Assembly: GCA_022826805.1 (NCBI GenBank)
Contig: JAJDUH010000075.1
Location: 1 to 40,427 of the forward strand
Direction of reading: 5' to 3'
DNA length: 40,427 nt
Source of the DNA: Candidatus Poribacteria bacterium
Lineage (GTDB): Bacteria > Poribacteria > WGA-4E > WGA-3G
This document shows positions 32,164 through 40,360 of the stretch, piece after piece; the stretch's first letter is position 1, and each line of letters starts with the position of its first letter. The translations under genes were made by a program, and so were the position numbers. The notes under the pieces were generated by a model that was not told where the DNA came from, ran no database searches, and saw only the letters and a list, made by a program, of their open reading frames with translations.

Positions 32164-32910
32164 TTGTCTGTTGAAAACACAGCATCTTCAAGGTTACCGC
32201 ACATCCACATCGCACCATCAGTGATGTGCGCAGACTTATGCAACTTAGAAGCCGACATTCGGGAATTAGAAACCGCTGGCATTGACATGCTACATTTCGA
32301 CTTGATGGACGCACATTTCGTCCCGAATATGCCGATTGGACTCGTACTTATACAGCAATTGCGCGCAAAAACAGCGTGCACTTTTGACATCCACCTCATG
32401 GTGGAAAACAACGATTTCTTCGTTGACGCAGTCGCAGAAATTGGCGTTCAGCAGATAGCCGTTCACGTTGAATCCGCAACCCACCTTGATAGAACGTTGT
32501 CCCTCATTCAAGCACACAACATCAAGGCTGGTGCCGCGCTTAACCCGGCAACCCCGCTCGCCGCATTGGATTATGTTCTTGAGCGACTCGATTTTGTGCT
32601 AATTATGACAGTGAATCCCGGATTTGCCGGGCAGAAAGTCGTGCCAGCAACACTCCGAAAAATTGCGGAATGTCGTGCCTTTTTGAACGAACGCGGGATG
32701 GATCTACCGATTGAAGTTGACGGCAATGTCAGTTTTGAAAATATCCCCAAGATGGTATCCGCAGGTGCCGACATCTTGGTCGGTGGTACCAGCAGTGTTT
32801 TCCACACATCTGGTTCACGCGCCGAGAACATCCAGCAAGCGCAGCAGGCGATTGCACTCGGAATTGCATCAAGAAAAAACGATAGTTATCGGCTATTGGG
32901 GGTCCGGTAA
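32164..32910 (+). CDS. rpe: ribulose-phosphate 3-epimerase
   Basis: 248 residues with a TTG start preceded by CAGGAG. It has the TIM barrel of pentose-phosphate 3-epimerases: APSVMCADLCNLEADIRELE, the metal-binding FDLMDAHFVPNMPIG, DIHLMVEN, MTVNPGFAGQKVVP and EVDGNVSFENIP with the C-terminal phosphate site GADILVGGTSSVF. It interconverts ribulose-5-phosphate and xylulose-5-phosphate. EVDGN is the Rpe-typical position, although related allulose-6-phosphate epimerases are close. A strong promoter lies just upstream. Confidence 0.94.
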   Translation: MSVENTASSRLPHIHIAPSVMCADLCNLEADIRELETAGIDMLHFDLMDAHFVPNMPIGLVLIQQLRAKTACTFDIHLMVENNDFFVDAVAEIGVQQIAVHVESATHLDRTLSLIQAHNIKAGAALNPATPLAALDYVLERLDFVLIMTVNPGFAGQKVVPATLRKIAECRAFLNERGMDLPIEVDGNVSFENIPKMVSAGADILVGGTSSVFHTSGSRAENIQQAQQAIALGIASRKNDSYRLLGVR

Positions 32911-32946
32911 AAAGAACACAGATGCCTCAAAACTTCTCTTTGTTTA

Positions 32947-32985
32947 ACTGACAACCGACAACTGATAACTGACAACTATTAAAAA
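32947..32985. repeat. ACTGACAACT repeat ending at a start codon
   Basis: Four ~10-bp units of ACTGACAACC/ACTGATAACT type. The last runs through TGACAACTATTAAAAA directly into the ATG at 32986. No Shine-Dalgarno sequence remains in the 25 bases before the start. Confidence 0.8.
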
Positions 32986-34038
32986 ATGGAAGCACTTGTT
33001 CTTCACGGAATAGGAGATTTACGATTAGAAAAAATTCCCGTACCACATCTCGCCGAAGGAGAGGTCCGTGTCCGAATAGGGTTCTGTGGGGTCTGCGGCT
33101 CCGATATCCCGCGAATTTTTGTCAAAGGCACCTATAGTTTTCCAACAGTCTGTGGACACGAATTTGCTGGCATTGTTGATGCGTGTGGTCCCGGAGTGAA
33201 CGACTTTGCCCCCGGAGACGCTGTCGCTGTCTTTCCGCTCCTCTGGTGTGGAAAGTGTTCAGCGTGTGAGCAAGGAAAATACGTCCAGTGCCACGACTAC
33301 GACTATCTCGGTTCGAGAAGTGACGGTGCTTTTGCTGAATTTGTGGTCGCACCACAGCAAAATTTAATCCCTGTCCCGCAAGGCGTGACACTCGAAGAAG
33401 CGTCAATGACAGAGCCAGCCGCAGTCGCACTACACGCACTCCGCCGGATTCAAACGCCGCTTGCGGGGAAGACCGTTGCTATCTTCGGTGCCGGACCCAT
33501 CGGATTAATGACGGCGCAGTGGGCAAGAGTAATGGGCGCAGCGGACATATTTCTCTTTGATGTTATTGCGGAAAAACTGGAACTGGCGCAGCGAATCGGT
33601 TTTGACAATGTCTTCAATGGCGCAACCGAAGATCCAATTGAAATAATAAATGCGCGGACTGACGGAAAAGGCGCGCATGCTTGTATTGAGGCAGCAGGGG
33701 TACCTGCAACCTATCGTCATGCCCTCGGCAGTGTTGGACGCGGCGGTAGTGTTGTTTTCCTCGGCAATCCTGACGCAGATGTAACACTCCCCGCAATGCT
33801 TATCTCGCAATTAATGCGGCGTGAGGTGAGTATCCTTGGAACTTGGAATTCCGATTATAGTGCCGCTGGCAACGACGATGACTGGCGCACTGTACTCCAA
33901 GCAATAGCCTCTGGTATGCTAACGCTCACACCTTTGATAACACACAAAATTCCGTTGGCAGATAGTTCTGATATGTTACATAAAATGTGGGACAAGAGCG
34001 AATTTTACGCAAAAGTCCTAATTCATCCCGCCCCGTAG
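32986..34038 (+). CDS. zinc-dependent alcohol dehydrogenase, GatD-like
   Basis: 350 residues, medium-chain dehydrogenase fold. Catalytic zinc ligands are Cys in CGVCGSDIPRIF and His-Glu in CGHEFAG. Structural-zinc cysteines lie in WCGKCSACEQGKYVQC. The NAD site is VAIFGAGPIGLMTAQWARVMGA. GSDIPRIF, DAVAVFPLL and YLGSRSDGAFAEF closely recall galactitol-1-phosphate 5-dehydrogenase (GatD), so a polyol or sugar-phosphate substrate is likely but unproven. The leader consists of a dispersed repeat with no ribosome-binding site. It is followed by a second dehydrogenase. Confidence 0.9.
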   Translation: MEALVLHGIGDLRLEKIPVPHLAEGEVRVRIGFCGVCGSDIPRIFVKGTYSFPTVCGHEFAGIVDACGPGVNDFAPGDAVAVFPLLWCGKCSACEQGKYVQCHDYDYLGSRSDGAFAEFVVAPQQNLIPVPQGVTLEEASMTEPAAVALHALRRIQTPLAGKTVAIFGAGPIGLMTAQWARVMGAADIFLFDVIAEKLELAQRIGFDNVFNGATEDPIEIINARTDGKGAHACIEAAGVPATYRHALGSVGRGGSVVFLGNPDADVTLPAMLISQLMRREVSILGTWNSDYSAAGNDDDWRTVLQAIASGMLTLTPLITHKIPLADSSDMLHKMWDKSEFYAKVLIHPAP

Positions 34039-34165
34039 TTGGCGATTGGCAAGGAAATTTCCTTACAACCGAACAGGTAGCCTGCAACACCGGCGCAAGC
34101 GGATATACGGAGAGTCACGTTATTCTTCAAACCTGACTGACCGAACCGCAAGGAAAGTTAAAAAT
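34039..34165. other. spacer between the two dehydrogenase genes
   Basis: 127 bp with a perfect 14-bp palindrome AAGGAAATTTCCTT (34051-34064). An upstream in-frame TTG start for the next gene exists here but has no site before it. An AAGGAAAG sequence sits 10 bp before the chosen ATG. Confidence 0.5.
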
Positions 34166-35224
34166 ATGAAAGCAGCTATACTTGAGAGCCTTGATAATTT
34201 AAGTGTCCAAGAGGTACCTGAGCCCGAAATTGACGATGATGCTGCTTTATTGCGCGTTGAAGCTGTCAGTATATGTGGTTCTGATGTTCGCATCCTCCAC
34301 CACGGGAACCCAAGAGTCAACCCTCCTACCATTATCGGACATGAAAATTCCGGGGTCATCGTTAAAACTGGCAAAAACGTAACGCGCGTCAAAGAAGGCG
34401 ACCGAGTCTCAATCGGTGCTGATGTTCCGTGCGGACAGTGCCGTTGGTGCCGAAACGGTCTCGGAAACAACTGCCATATCAACTACGCTATTGGCTACCA
34501 AATTCCAGGTGCTTTCGCGCAGTATATGAAACTCCCACGCCTCGTTTTAGAGGAGGGACCAGTTACGCCATTCGACACGACGCTTAGTTTCGATGAAGCT
34601 GCCCTCGCTGAACCCCTTGCCTGTGCCATTAACGGACTTGAACTCGTCAATATGTCCCTCGGAAAAACCGTCGTCATTATCGGTCTCGGACCCATCGGAT
34701 GTATGATGATTGATCTCGCACGGGTTATGGGGGCTACAAAAGTCATCGGTATCCAACGGAGCAAACTTCGGATGGAGATCGCAAAATTCTACGAGGCGGA
34801 CACATATATCGCTTCTGAAGAGGAAGACGTGATTGAGAGATGTAAGGAAGAAACAGGCGGTGAGGGACCCGATATCGTCGTTACAACCTGCGCTTCTGTC
34901 GAAGCACACGAACAGGCGGTTGAAATGGTGGCACACCGCGGATACGTCAACCTGTTTGGTGGGTTGCCAAAGACCATGCGACCCATGAGTGTGCTCTCAA
35001 ATGTTATTCACTATAAAGAGTGTTTTGTCACGGGTTCACACGGATGTGTACCGCGCCACCATGAGTTGGCAGTTCGTCTCCTTGAAAAGGGTTTGGTCCG
35101 TGTGAAACCGCTCATCACACACCATTTCCCGCTCGTTGAGATTGACCAAGCGTTTGAAGCAATGGAATCCAGAAAAGGAATGAAGATTATGATGCACCCA
35201 CATCAGGAGGAGAAAGCGATATAA
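34166..35224 (+). CDS. zinc-dependent alcohol dehydrogenase (sorbitol/threonine dehydrogenase-like)
   Basis: 352 residues from the ATG at 34166 (MKAAILESLDNLSVQEVPEP). Zinc ligands are Cys in ICGSDVRILHHG and His-Glu in GHENSGV. Structural-zinc cysteines are in PCGQCRWCRNGLGNNC. The nucleotide site is VVIIGLGPIGCMMIDLARVMGA. It is a paralogue of the preceding gene but not a recent copy. The family includes sorbitol, threonine and related dehydrogenases; the substrate is unknown. The 3' end contains GGAGGAG, which serves as ribosome-binding site for apt, and the stop overlaps the apt start by one base (TAATG), so the two are translationally coupled. Confidence 0.9.
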   Translation: MKAAILESLDNLSVQEVPEPEIDDDAALLRVEAVSICGSDVRILHHGNPRVNPPTIIGHENSGVIVKTGKNVTRVKEGDRVSIGADVPCGQCRWCRNGLGNNCHINYAIGYQIPGAFAQYMKLPRLVLEEGPVTPFDTTLSFDEAALAEPLACAINGLELVNMSLGKTVVIIGLGPIGCMMIDLARVMGATKVIGIQRSKLRMEIAKFYEADTYIASEEEDVIERCKEETGGEGPDIVVTTCASVEAHEQAVEMVAHRGYVNLFGGLPKTMRPMSVLSNVIHYKECFVTGSHGCVPRHHELAVRLLEKGLVRVKPLITHHFPLVEIDQAFEAMESRKGMKIMMHPHQEEKAI

Positions 35225-35739
35225 TGCACGATTTTTCGCGTTTTATTCGAGAGGTCCCCGACTTTCCGAAAACGGGTATCTCATTTAAAGACATCACACC
35301 ACTTTTAGGAAACCCAACCGTTTTTCACAAAGTAATTGATGAATTCGCACTCCGGTATAAACTTGAAGCAATTGACGCTGTCGTTGGAATAGACGCACGC
35401 GGTTTCATTTTTGGCTCTGCCCTCGCTTATCGGCTCGGTGCTGCTTTTGTCCCTATCCGAAAAAAAGGGAAATTGCCTTATCATACACACGAAGCCACAT
35501 ACGATCTTGAATACGGTCATGATACGGTTGAAGTCCATCAAGATGCATTCCCCAAACACAGTCGAGTCCTAATATGTGATGATGTCTTAGCAACTGGAGG
35601 CACCCTTTCCGCATCCGTTGATCTCATTGAGCAATTGGAAGGACATATCGTCAGTATCGCTATTTTAGTTGAGTTAACCGAACTCAACGGCAGGGAGAAG
35701 ATTCCAAACTACGATATTTTTTCTCTTATTAAATATTAA
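35224..35739 (+). CDS. apt: adenine phosphoribosyltransferase
   Basis: 171 residues, the usual Apt length. The N-terminus is IREVPDFPKTGISFKDITPLL. The purine region is GIDARGFIFGSALAYRLGAAFVPIRKKGKLP, the PRPP-binding loop is VLICDDVLATGGTLSAS, and the end is YDIFSLIKY. It makes AMP from adenine and PRPP. The start overlaps the preceding stop (TAATG) with GGAGGAG upstream. Confidence 0.97.
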   Translation: MHDFSRFIREVPDFPKTGISFKDITPLLGNPTVFHKVIDEFALRYKLEAIDAVVGIDARGFIFGSALAYRLGAAFVPIRKKGKLPYHTHEATYDLEYGHDTVEVHQDAFPKHSRVLICDDVLATGGTLSASVDLIEQLEGHIVSIAILVELTELNGREKIPNYDIFSLIKY

Positions 35740-35749
35740 ATTTTGCCCC

Positions 35750-35811
35750 GGTGAATGCCATACGGCATTCATACCCGGGCAATGCCATTAAGGCATTGAT
35801 ACCGTTGATTC
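35750..35811. repeat. tandem variant pair of the GAATGCC repeat
   Basis: The first hairpin is GAATGCC-ATAC-GGCATTC. The second, 19 bp later, is CAATGCC-ATTAA-GGCATTG followed by ATACCGTTGATTC. The outer pair is G-C in one and C-G in the other, so pairing is kept by paired changes. It lies 11 bp after the apt stop. Confidence 0.8.
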
Positions 35812-35855
35812 TGATTTACACGGCAAAATTTGTCTTAGCCTTATATTGGTCGCCT

Positions 35856-35928
35856 GCGCCTGTAGCTCAGGGGATAGAGCAGGGGCTTCCTAAGCCTCGT
35901 GTCGGGGGTTCGATTCCTCCCAGGCGCG
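35856..35928 (+). tRNA. tRNA-Arg (anticodon CCU)
   Basis: A full 73-nt cloverleaf. The acceptor stem is GCGCCTG with CAGGCGC, the D-arm GCTC...GAGC, and the anticodon stem GGGGC/GCCTC with loop TTCCTAA (anticodon CCT at 35889-35891). The T-arm is GGGGG-TTCGATT-CCTCC. The discriminator is G and the CCA end is not encoded. Confidence 0.96.
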
Positions 35929-35944
35929 TTCAAAATGGCTCTCT

Positions 35945-36040
35945 GTTTTCAGGAGTCAGTTGATTGGTGCTAACAAGAGGTTTTCTAAAGCGATAACTGA
36001 CGACTGATAACTGAAAACCATTAAAACTGAAAACCATTCT
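35945..36040. repeat. degenerate ACTGATAACT repeat before secD
   Basis: Units of TCAGTT, ACTGACGACTGATAACTGAAAA and two copies of ACTGAAAACCATT fill most of the tRNA-secD gap. Unlike the other copies, it is followed by a proper TAGGAG site before the secD ATG. Confidence 0.65.
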
Positions 36041-36059
36041 AATGTCTTAGGAGTGATTA

Positions 36060-38006
36060 ATGTACAGATTCAGTATCTGGAAAATACTTTTAATCCTCGG
36101 GGTTTTGATATTTTCCGCACTATACCTCATCCCTACCCCGGATAGGTTCTATAATCCGTTGTACGGAAACCTACCACTTTGGATGCAGGAGAAACTACCT
36201 CCCTTTGAAGTCAGCGAGGATAACGCTTTTAAAGTAAATCTCGCAGAAGTCGAATACCCCGAAGGAGTCAATTTCCAGGACGCAACCTTTGAACTTCAGG
36301 ATGTCTTCCGAGTCCATTTAAGAAAACTCGGACTTGAGGAGATCCTTGATTATGAATTTGATACCACTGAAGCACGCGAATTTTACGTCCGGCTTACCTC
36401 GGAAAAAGCACTTCAAAACCCACGCGCAACCCTTGACAATTTACATCTATACGGGAGCCTTCCGGGGACCCTTCGGCGGCTCATTCCCGATAGCCGACTG
36501 AAATTAGGGTTGGACCTCAAGGGTGGGGTACATCTCGTACTTGAAGTCGATTTAGAAACCTCAAAGGCAGCGCTACTCCGCGAGCACGCCCTCTCTATTC
36601 CCGATCGCCTTCGCGCAGATGATGTCTTATGCCGTGACGTTCAACAGGTACCGGGACAAGATACCCTGAACGTCTTTATCGGTATTCCCTCTCGACTCAG
36701 AGCAGATGCTACACAAAAAACGTCCTATGTTGAAAAAGCTGAGCAACTTCTCAACGAAATCGAGTTTTTTGAAGAAGCACAGGTTCAATCCGAAACAGAA
36801 ACACAATCTACATATCAGTTAAAACTCAGCTCAGCAGGCATACAAAAATATACTGAGCAGGCGATTGAACAGGTCCTCATCGTGCTACGAAATCGTGTTG
36901 ACGCCTTCGGCGTTTCAGAACCCTCTATCCGGAGAGAGGCAAATCATCCACGAATCATCGTCGAGCTACCAGGTGCCAAAGATTCCTCGAGACCCCTTCA
37001 GATTGTAAAGACAATGGGTAGGCTCGAATTTAAACTCGTTAGAAAGTCCCCGACTGGCGGCAGTTTGTGGAGTGGTACTGCTGATACCCCGCCACCTGAT
37101 AATATACCCGAAGATAGCGAAGTCCGGTATCACTACGAAACCAGCAATTGGTACGTCTTAGAGAGTCCTGTACTCCTAAGTGGTGACCGAATCAACGATG
37201 CTGGACCCTCTACAGGCAGAACGAACTTCGACATAGTCGTTTCGATGAGTTTTGACAGTATCGGTAGACGCAAGTTTGCTGAGGTCACAGGTGACCATAT
37301 CGGTGAACATTTGGCGATTCTCCTCGATGGAAGAGTCCAATCCGCCCCAGTTATCCAAGATCAGATTGTCGGAAACGCAATTATTCAGGGGAACTTCACC
37401 TATGAAGAAGCCAGTTACCTCTCCAATATCCTGAAAGCAGGAGCATTCCCGGTCGGTGTCCAAATCGCGGAGGAACGAACTGTTGGGCCTACGCTCGGAC
37501 AAGAATCTATTGATGACGGCGTTAAAGCCGCCCTCATCGGTTTGGGGGGCGTCCTGATTTTCATGATGATTTACTATCGTCTATCCGGGTTAGTCGCTAT
37601 TGTCGCCCTCGTTTTCAATATGCTTATCATTCTGGGGGCTTTGGCAGGATTTGGTGCCGCGTTGACACTGCCCGGTATCGCTGGACTCGTACTGACGATC
37701 GGCATGTCTGTTGACGCAAATGTGCTAATCTTTGAGCGAATTCGAGAGGAGTTACGAACCGGTAAGACCGTCTGGTCCTCTATCACGAGCGGTTATCAAC
37801 GTGCGTTTCTAACTATTTTAGATGCCAATCTGACGACGTTCTTTACGGCACTCGTCCTCTATCACTTTGGGACAGGTCCAATTAAAGGGTTTGCCATAAC
37901 GCTCGGCATCGGTATTCTCGCAAGTATGTTCACGGCGATTGTCGTCACACGCGAAATATACGGTTTGGCAATCGGAAACAGAGACGTACAAAAACTCAGT
38001 ATTTAA
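36060..38006 (+). CDS. secD: protein translocase subunit SecD
   Basis: 648 residues. One N-terminal membrane helix (about 8-25) is followed by a long first periplasmic domain containing LGLDLKGGVHLVLEVD (149-164). The RND-type core has RNRVDAFGVSEPSIRREANHPRIIVELPGA. Five C-terminal membrane helices start near residue 487 (AALIGLGGVLIFMMIYYRLSG) and include GMSVDANVLIFERIREEL. SecD and SecF use the proton gradient to pull proteins through SecYEG from the outer face. The site AGGAG lies 6 nt before the ATG. Confidence 0.97.
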   Translation: MYRFSIWKILLILGVLIFSALYLIPTPDRFYNPLYGNLPLWMQEKLPPFEVSEDNAFKVNLAEVEYPEGVNFQDATFELQDVFRVHLRKLGLEEILDYEFDTTEAREFYVRLTSEKALQNPRATLDNLHLYGSLPGTLRRLIPDSRLKLGLDLKGGVHLVLEVDLETSKAALLREHALSIPDRLRADDVLCRDVQQVPGQDTLNVFIGIPSRLRADATQKTSYVEKAEQLLNEIEFFEEAQVQSETETQSTYQLKLSSAGIQKYTEQAIEQVLIVLRNRVDAFGVSEPSIRREANHPRIIVELPGAKDSSRPLQIVKTMGRLEFKLVRKSPTGGSLWSGTADTPPPDNIPEDSEVRYHYETSNWYVLESPVLLSGDRINDAGPSTGRTNFDIVVSMSFDSIGRRKFAEVTGDHIGEHLAILLDGRVQSAPVIQDQIVGNAIIQGNFTYEEASYLSNILKAGAFPVGVQIAEERTVGPTLGQESIDDGVKAALIGLGGVLIFMMIYYRLSGLVAIVALVFNMLIILGALAGFGAALTLPGIAGLVLTIGMSVDANVLIFERIREELRTGKTVWSSITSGYQRAFLTILDANLTTFFTALVLYHFGTGPIKGFAITLGIGILASMFTAIVVTREIYGLAIGNRDVQKLSI

Positions 38007-38049
38007 TGACAATTATATTTAGTGGAGGCGTGTTTGTCAGAAGAACGAT

Positions 38050-38106
38050 TTTCGGTTATCAATCTAACTGACAACTGACAACCGACAACTGACAACTATT
38101 AAAAAA
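38050..38106. repeat. ACTGACAACT repeat ending at the secF start codon
   Basis: Four tandem units of ACTGACAACT / ACCGACAACT. The last reads TGACAACTATTAAAAAA and abuts the TTG start of secF. No ribosome-binding site is visible. Confidence 0.8.
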
Positions 38107-39267
38107 TTGGAATTCCTTAAAAATACAAACTTCGATTTTATCAGCAAATACCGCACTGGATTTATGCTATCAGCAATTCTCATTGTTATCGGCATAATTT
38201 TCCTGGCAATCCATCAAGGTCCAAGCTTTGGAATTGACTTTCGTGGCGGCGTTAAAATCCAAGCCAAGTTCAACAGAGTTGTCACAGAACCCGAGTTGCA
38301 AGCCAAACTCGCTGAAATCGGCTACGAACGTGCTAAAATCCAAATAGACGCCAGTAAAAACGAGGCGTCCATCTCCATGGGACACCGTCCAGAGTTTCAG
38401 CAGCAGTTAGTTGATATGCCAATTATGGCGGATCCCGGTGACGCAGCGGCTATACGTCTGAGTGTGAGTAGTACCGTCGAAAAATCGCACCTTTTAGAAG
38501 TCGGTGAAACCGTTGACCTCATTGATGGTAATCTGCGACAGCGCAATGAGATTACTGCCCGCGACGATACCACTGAGAGCGGCACTATCCAGTTGACTTT
38601 CGCGAATCCTTTCGGCGTTGATTTAAGCGAAAACGCAGTTATCCAAGTTCAAGCGAGTATCGGCAGAATTCTCACGGATGCCCTGCTTGAAGGTGGAAGC
38701 GGTTGGCAAGCACTTGTCGGTGGTGTGAATGTCTCTGAAGTCGGTCCCAGTGTTGGGCGCGACCTCAAGTGGGCAGCACTCTGGTCTGTCCTCTGGTCAA
38801 TCGTCATCTTGTTGGCTTATATCTCTTGGCGATTTGAATTCCGTTTCGCCATCGGAGCAATTGCTGCACTCGTCCACGATGTCCTGATTACCTTAGGGCT
38901 TTTCTCCATTCTCTCAAAAGAAATTAATCTGCCGACTGTCGCAGCATTCCTGACGATTATTGGGTATTCGCTCAACGACACAATCGTCGTATTCGATCGG
39001 ATCCGAGAGAATTCGCAGTCTTTGCGCGGCACTGATTACACGACAGTGATAAACCGAAGCATCAACCAATCGCTCAGTCGAACCGTTATTACTTCTTTGA
39101 CAACCCTGTTTGTTGTGTTGGTTATCTTCCTCATCACCACTTCAGGAGAGGAAATTAACACATTTGCCTTGGCACTTATCGTCGGTGTGATAATAGGCAC
39201 CTACTCCTCAGTTTTCATCGCGAGTCCGATTGTGTATCTCTGGAATCGCGGGCAGCAACAAGCTTAA
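38107..39267 (+). CDS. secF: protein translocase subunit SecF
   Basis: 386 residues. The N-terminus MEFLKNTNFDFISKYRTGFM fits SecF exactly, so the TTG at 38107 is the start although it is a rare codon with no ribosome-binding site. The periplasmic domain has FGIDFRGGVKIQAKF. The membrane core includes GPSVGRDLKWAALWSVLWSIVILLAY, ALVHDVLITLGLFS, and the signature GYSLNDTIVVFDRIRENSQ. It partners SecD, whose gene ends 100 bp upstream, in proton-driven protein export. It is about 70 residues longer than E. coli SecF, mainly in the periplasmic loop. Confidence 0.96.
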   Translation: MEFLKNTNFDFISKYRTGFMLSAILIVIGIIFLAIHQGPSFGIDFRGGVKIQAKFNRVVTEPELQAKLAEIGYERAKIQIDASKNEASISMGHRPEFQQQLVDMPIMADPGDAAAIRLSVSSTVEKSHLLEVGETVDLIDGNLRQRNEITARDDTTESGTIQLTFANPFGVDLSENAVIQVQASIGRILTDALLEGGSGWQALVGGVNVSEVGPSVGRDLKWAALWSVLWSIVILLAYISWRFEFRFAIGAIAALVHDVLITLGLFSILSKEINLPTVAAFLTIIGYSLNDTIVVFDRIRENSQSLRGTDYTTVINRSINQSLSRTVITSLTTLFVVLVIFLITTSGEEINTFALALIVGVIIGTYSSVFIASPIVYLWNRGQQQA

Positions 39268-39356
39268 TCACTATCGGTTGCCAGCGCGTAGGTTGGGTTG
39301 AGCAAATCATAAAAAAACAAGTGCTTGTGATGTGCAAACTCCGGATTTTCAAGATA

Positions 39357-39513
39357 TAGGACTTACGCATTTCCTCTTAAAGTCCCCCTGATAAGGGGCG
39401 GGGAATGCCATTAAGGCATTCATACCGTTGATTCTTTGGGGGGTTAGATACAACCAAATAAAGTGCCTTTGAGCAAAATATTCCCTTTCGCTGTTTAATT
39501 TGCGTAGGTCTTG
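39357..39513. mobile_element. MITE-like element carrying a nested palindromic repeat
   Basis: The left end TAGGACTTACGCA and the right end TGCGTAGGTCTT are inverted copies with mismatches. The interior, about 130 bp, has AAAGTCCCCCTGATAAGGGG and the 34-bp GAATGCC repeat (39401-39434) but no gene. The left end is identical over 14 bp to the junction at 40288-40301 where an insertion sequence begins, so that transposase may mobilise it. The rest of 39268-39570 shows no gene. Confidence 0.55.
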
Positions 39514-39570
39514 AGATACTTGTATATTCCGAGATTGCAGCGAAACCCAACGCTTCAAGCAACAGCCAAT

Positions 39571-39606
39571 TTACATGAAAATACTAATTTACATGAAAAT
39601 ACTAAT
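39571..39606. repeat. 18-bp tandem duplication of a start-codon region
   Basis: TTACATGAAAATACTAAT occurs twice in a row, giving two in-frame ATG codons (39575 and 39593) for the next gene. Confidence 0.85.
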
Positions 39607-40291
39607 CTTAAGCTCTTACACAACTCGGCAGAAACATCAACCCGCCAACCTTCTTCGGCGTGAAGATTGCAATTCAGCCGAACGTTTGCAATGGCGACTA
39701 AAGGAACTACGTGGTTACAACACAGAGGGTTGGTACCATGAAGACAGAGACTACAGCGCACCCGCCGGCGAGATGTTCACGGGTCCTTTACATACGCAAT
39801 TGCGCGAAGGATTAAAGCAAATTCGAGAGCATGACCAGTATGGTGAGACGACGCTTGATTTATATTTTCCATGGTATGCCTGTCGTGTTGATGGAAAAAA
39901 TCTTCCTGTTAGCGAGAACGACATGATCGTTCCTTTTGATATTGCCCCGCTTCACAACCTAACAGTTTTAGAATATGGCGAGACTGGCGTTCCCGAGGCA
40001 ATGGCAGCTTTAATCGAAGGCTACGACCTCGTTTTCTCGCTGTTGAGGCAAGACGATATTTTATCACTACGGCGTGTTTTTGAGGTGGAGCGGGCGGTAA
40101 CCCTGATCTTCCTACTCGCGCCAAGCCACAGGCGTGTGGTTGATGAAAGTTTATCCAATGTCCACGTTGTTGAAACAGGAAGCAAGTTGGGAAAAGCCAT
40201 CCGTGCCACAAATTGGGCGCTAAAGGGCGTTGTCCTGAGAAGACTGTGTGAAGCCGCATGTAGCGACGGTTTCCACGTCTTTGAGCAATAG
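39593..40291 (+). CDS. uncharacterised protein, DUF6884-like
   Basis: 232 residues from the second ATG; 238 from the duplicated one at 39575. There is no clear ribosome-binding site for either. The N-terminus MKILILSSYTTRQ, then APAGEMFTGPLHTQLREGLKQIRE and a later MIVPFDIAP, loosely follow the layout of DUF6884/YaaA-like proteins (strand, PA..LYTG, helix, PYD). This is a weak match and no function is proposed. There is no signal peptide or membrane segment. The stop codon TAG is the first part of TAGGACTTACGCA, the end sequence of the following insertion element, so the natural C-terminus may be cut. Confidence 0.6.
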   Translation: MKILILSSYTTRQKHQPANLLRREDCNSAERLQWRLKELRGYNTEGWYHEDRDYSAPAGEMFTGPLHTQLREGLKQIREHDQYGETTLDLYFPWYACRVDGKNLPVSENDMIVPFDIAPLHNLTVLEYGETGVPEAMAALIEGYDLVFSLLRQDDILSLRRVFEVERAVTLIFLLAPSHRRVVDESLSNVHVVETGSKLGKAIRATNWALKGVVLRRLCEAACSDGFHVFEQ

Positions 40292-40308
40292 GACTTACGC
40301 AACCCTGG

Positions 40309-40337
40309 TTGACATAGTCCCTCCAAACCCGTAATAT
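40309..40337 (+). promoter_or_regulatory. promoter inside the insertion sequence
   Basis: TTGACA (40309-40314), 17 bp, TAATAT (40332-40337), followed by GAGGAGG (40345-40351) 9 nt before the ATG at 40361. This is the strongest expression signal in the window. Confidence 0.75.
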
Positions 40338-40360
40338 AGTGTGTGAGGAGGTGTCTAAAA

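Noticed and set aside
34046..34165. N-terminal extension of the second dehydrogenase from a TTG
   Set aside because: The extra 40 residues are unlike the family. The ATG at 34166 has an upstream AAGGAAAG and gives the expected MKAAIL start.
35751..35963. Plus-strand ORF of 70 codons across the tRNA
   Set aside because: It overlaps a complete tRNA-Arg and two hairpin repeats, so it is not a gene.
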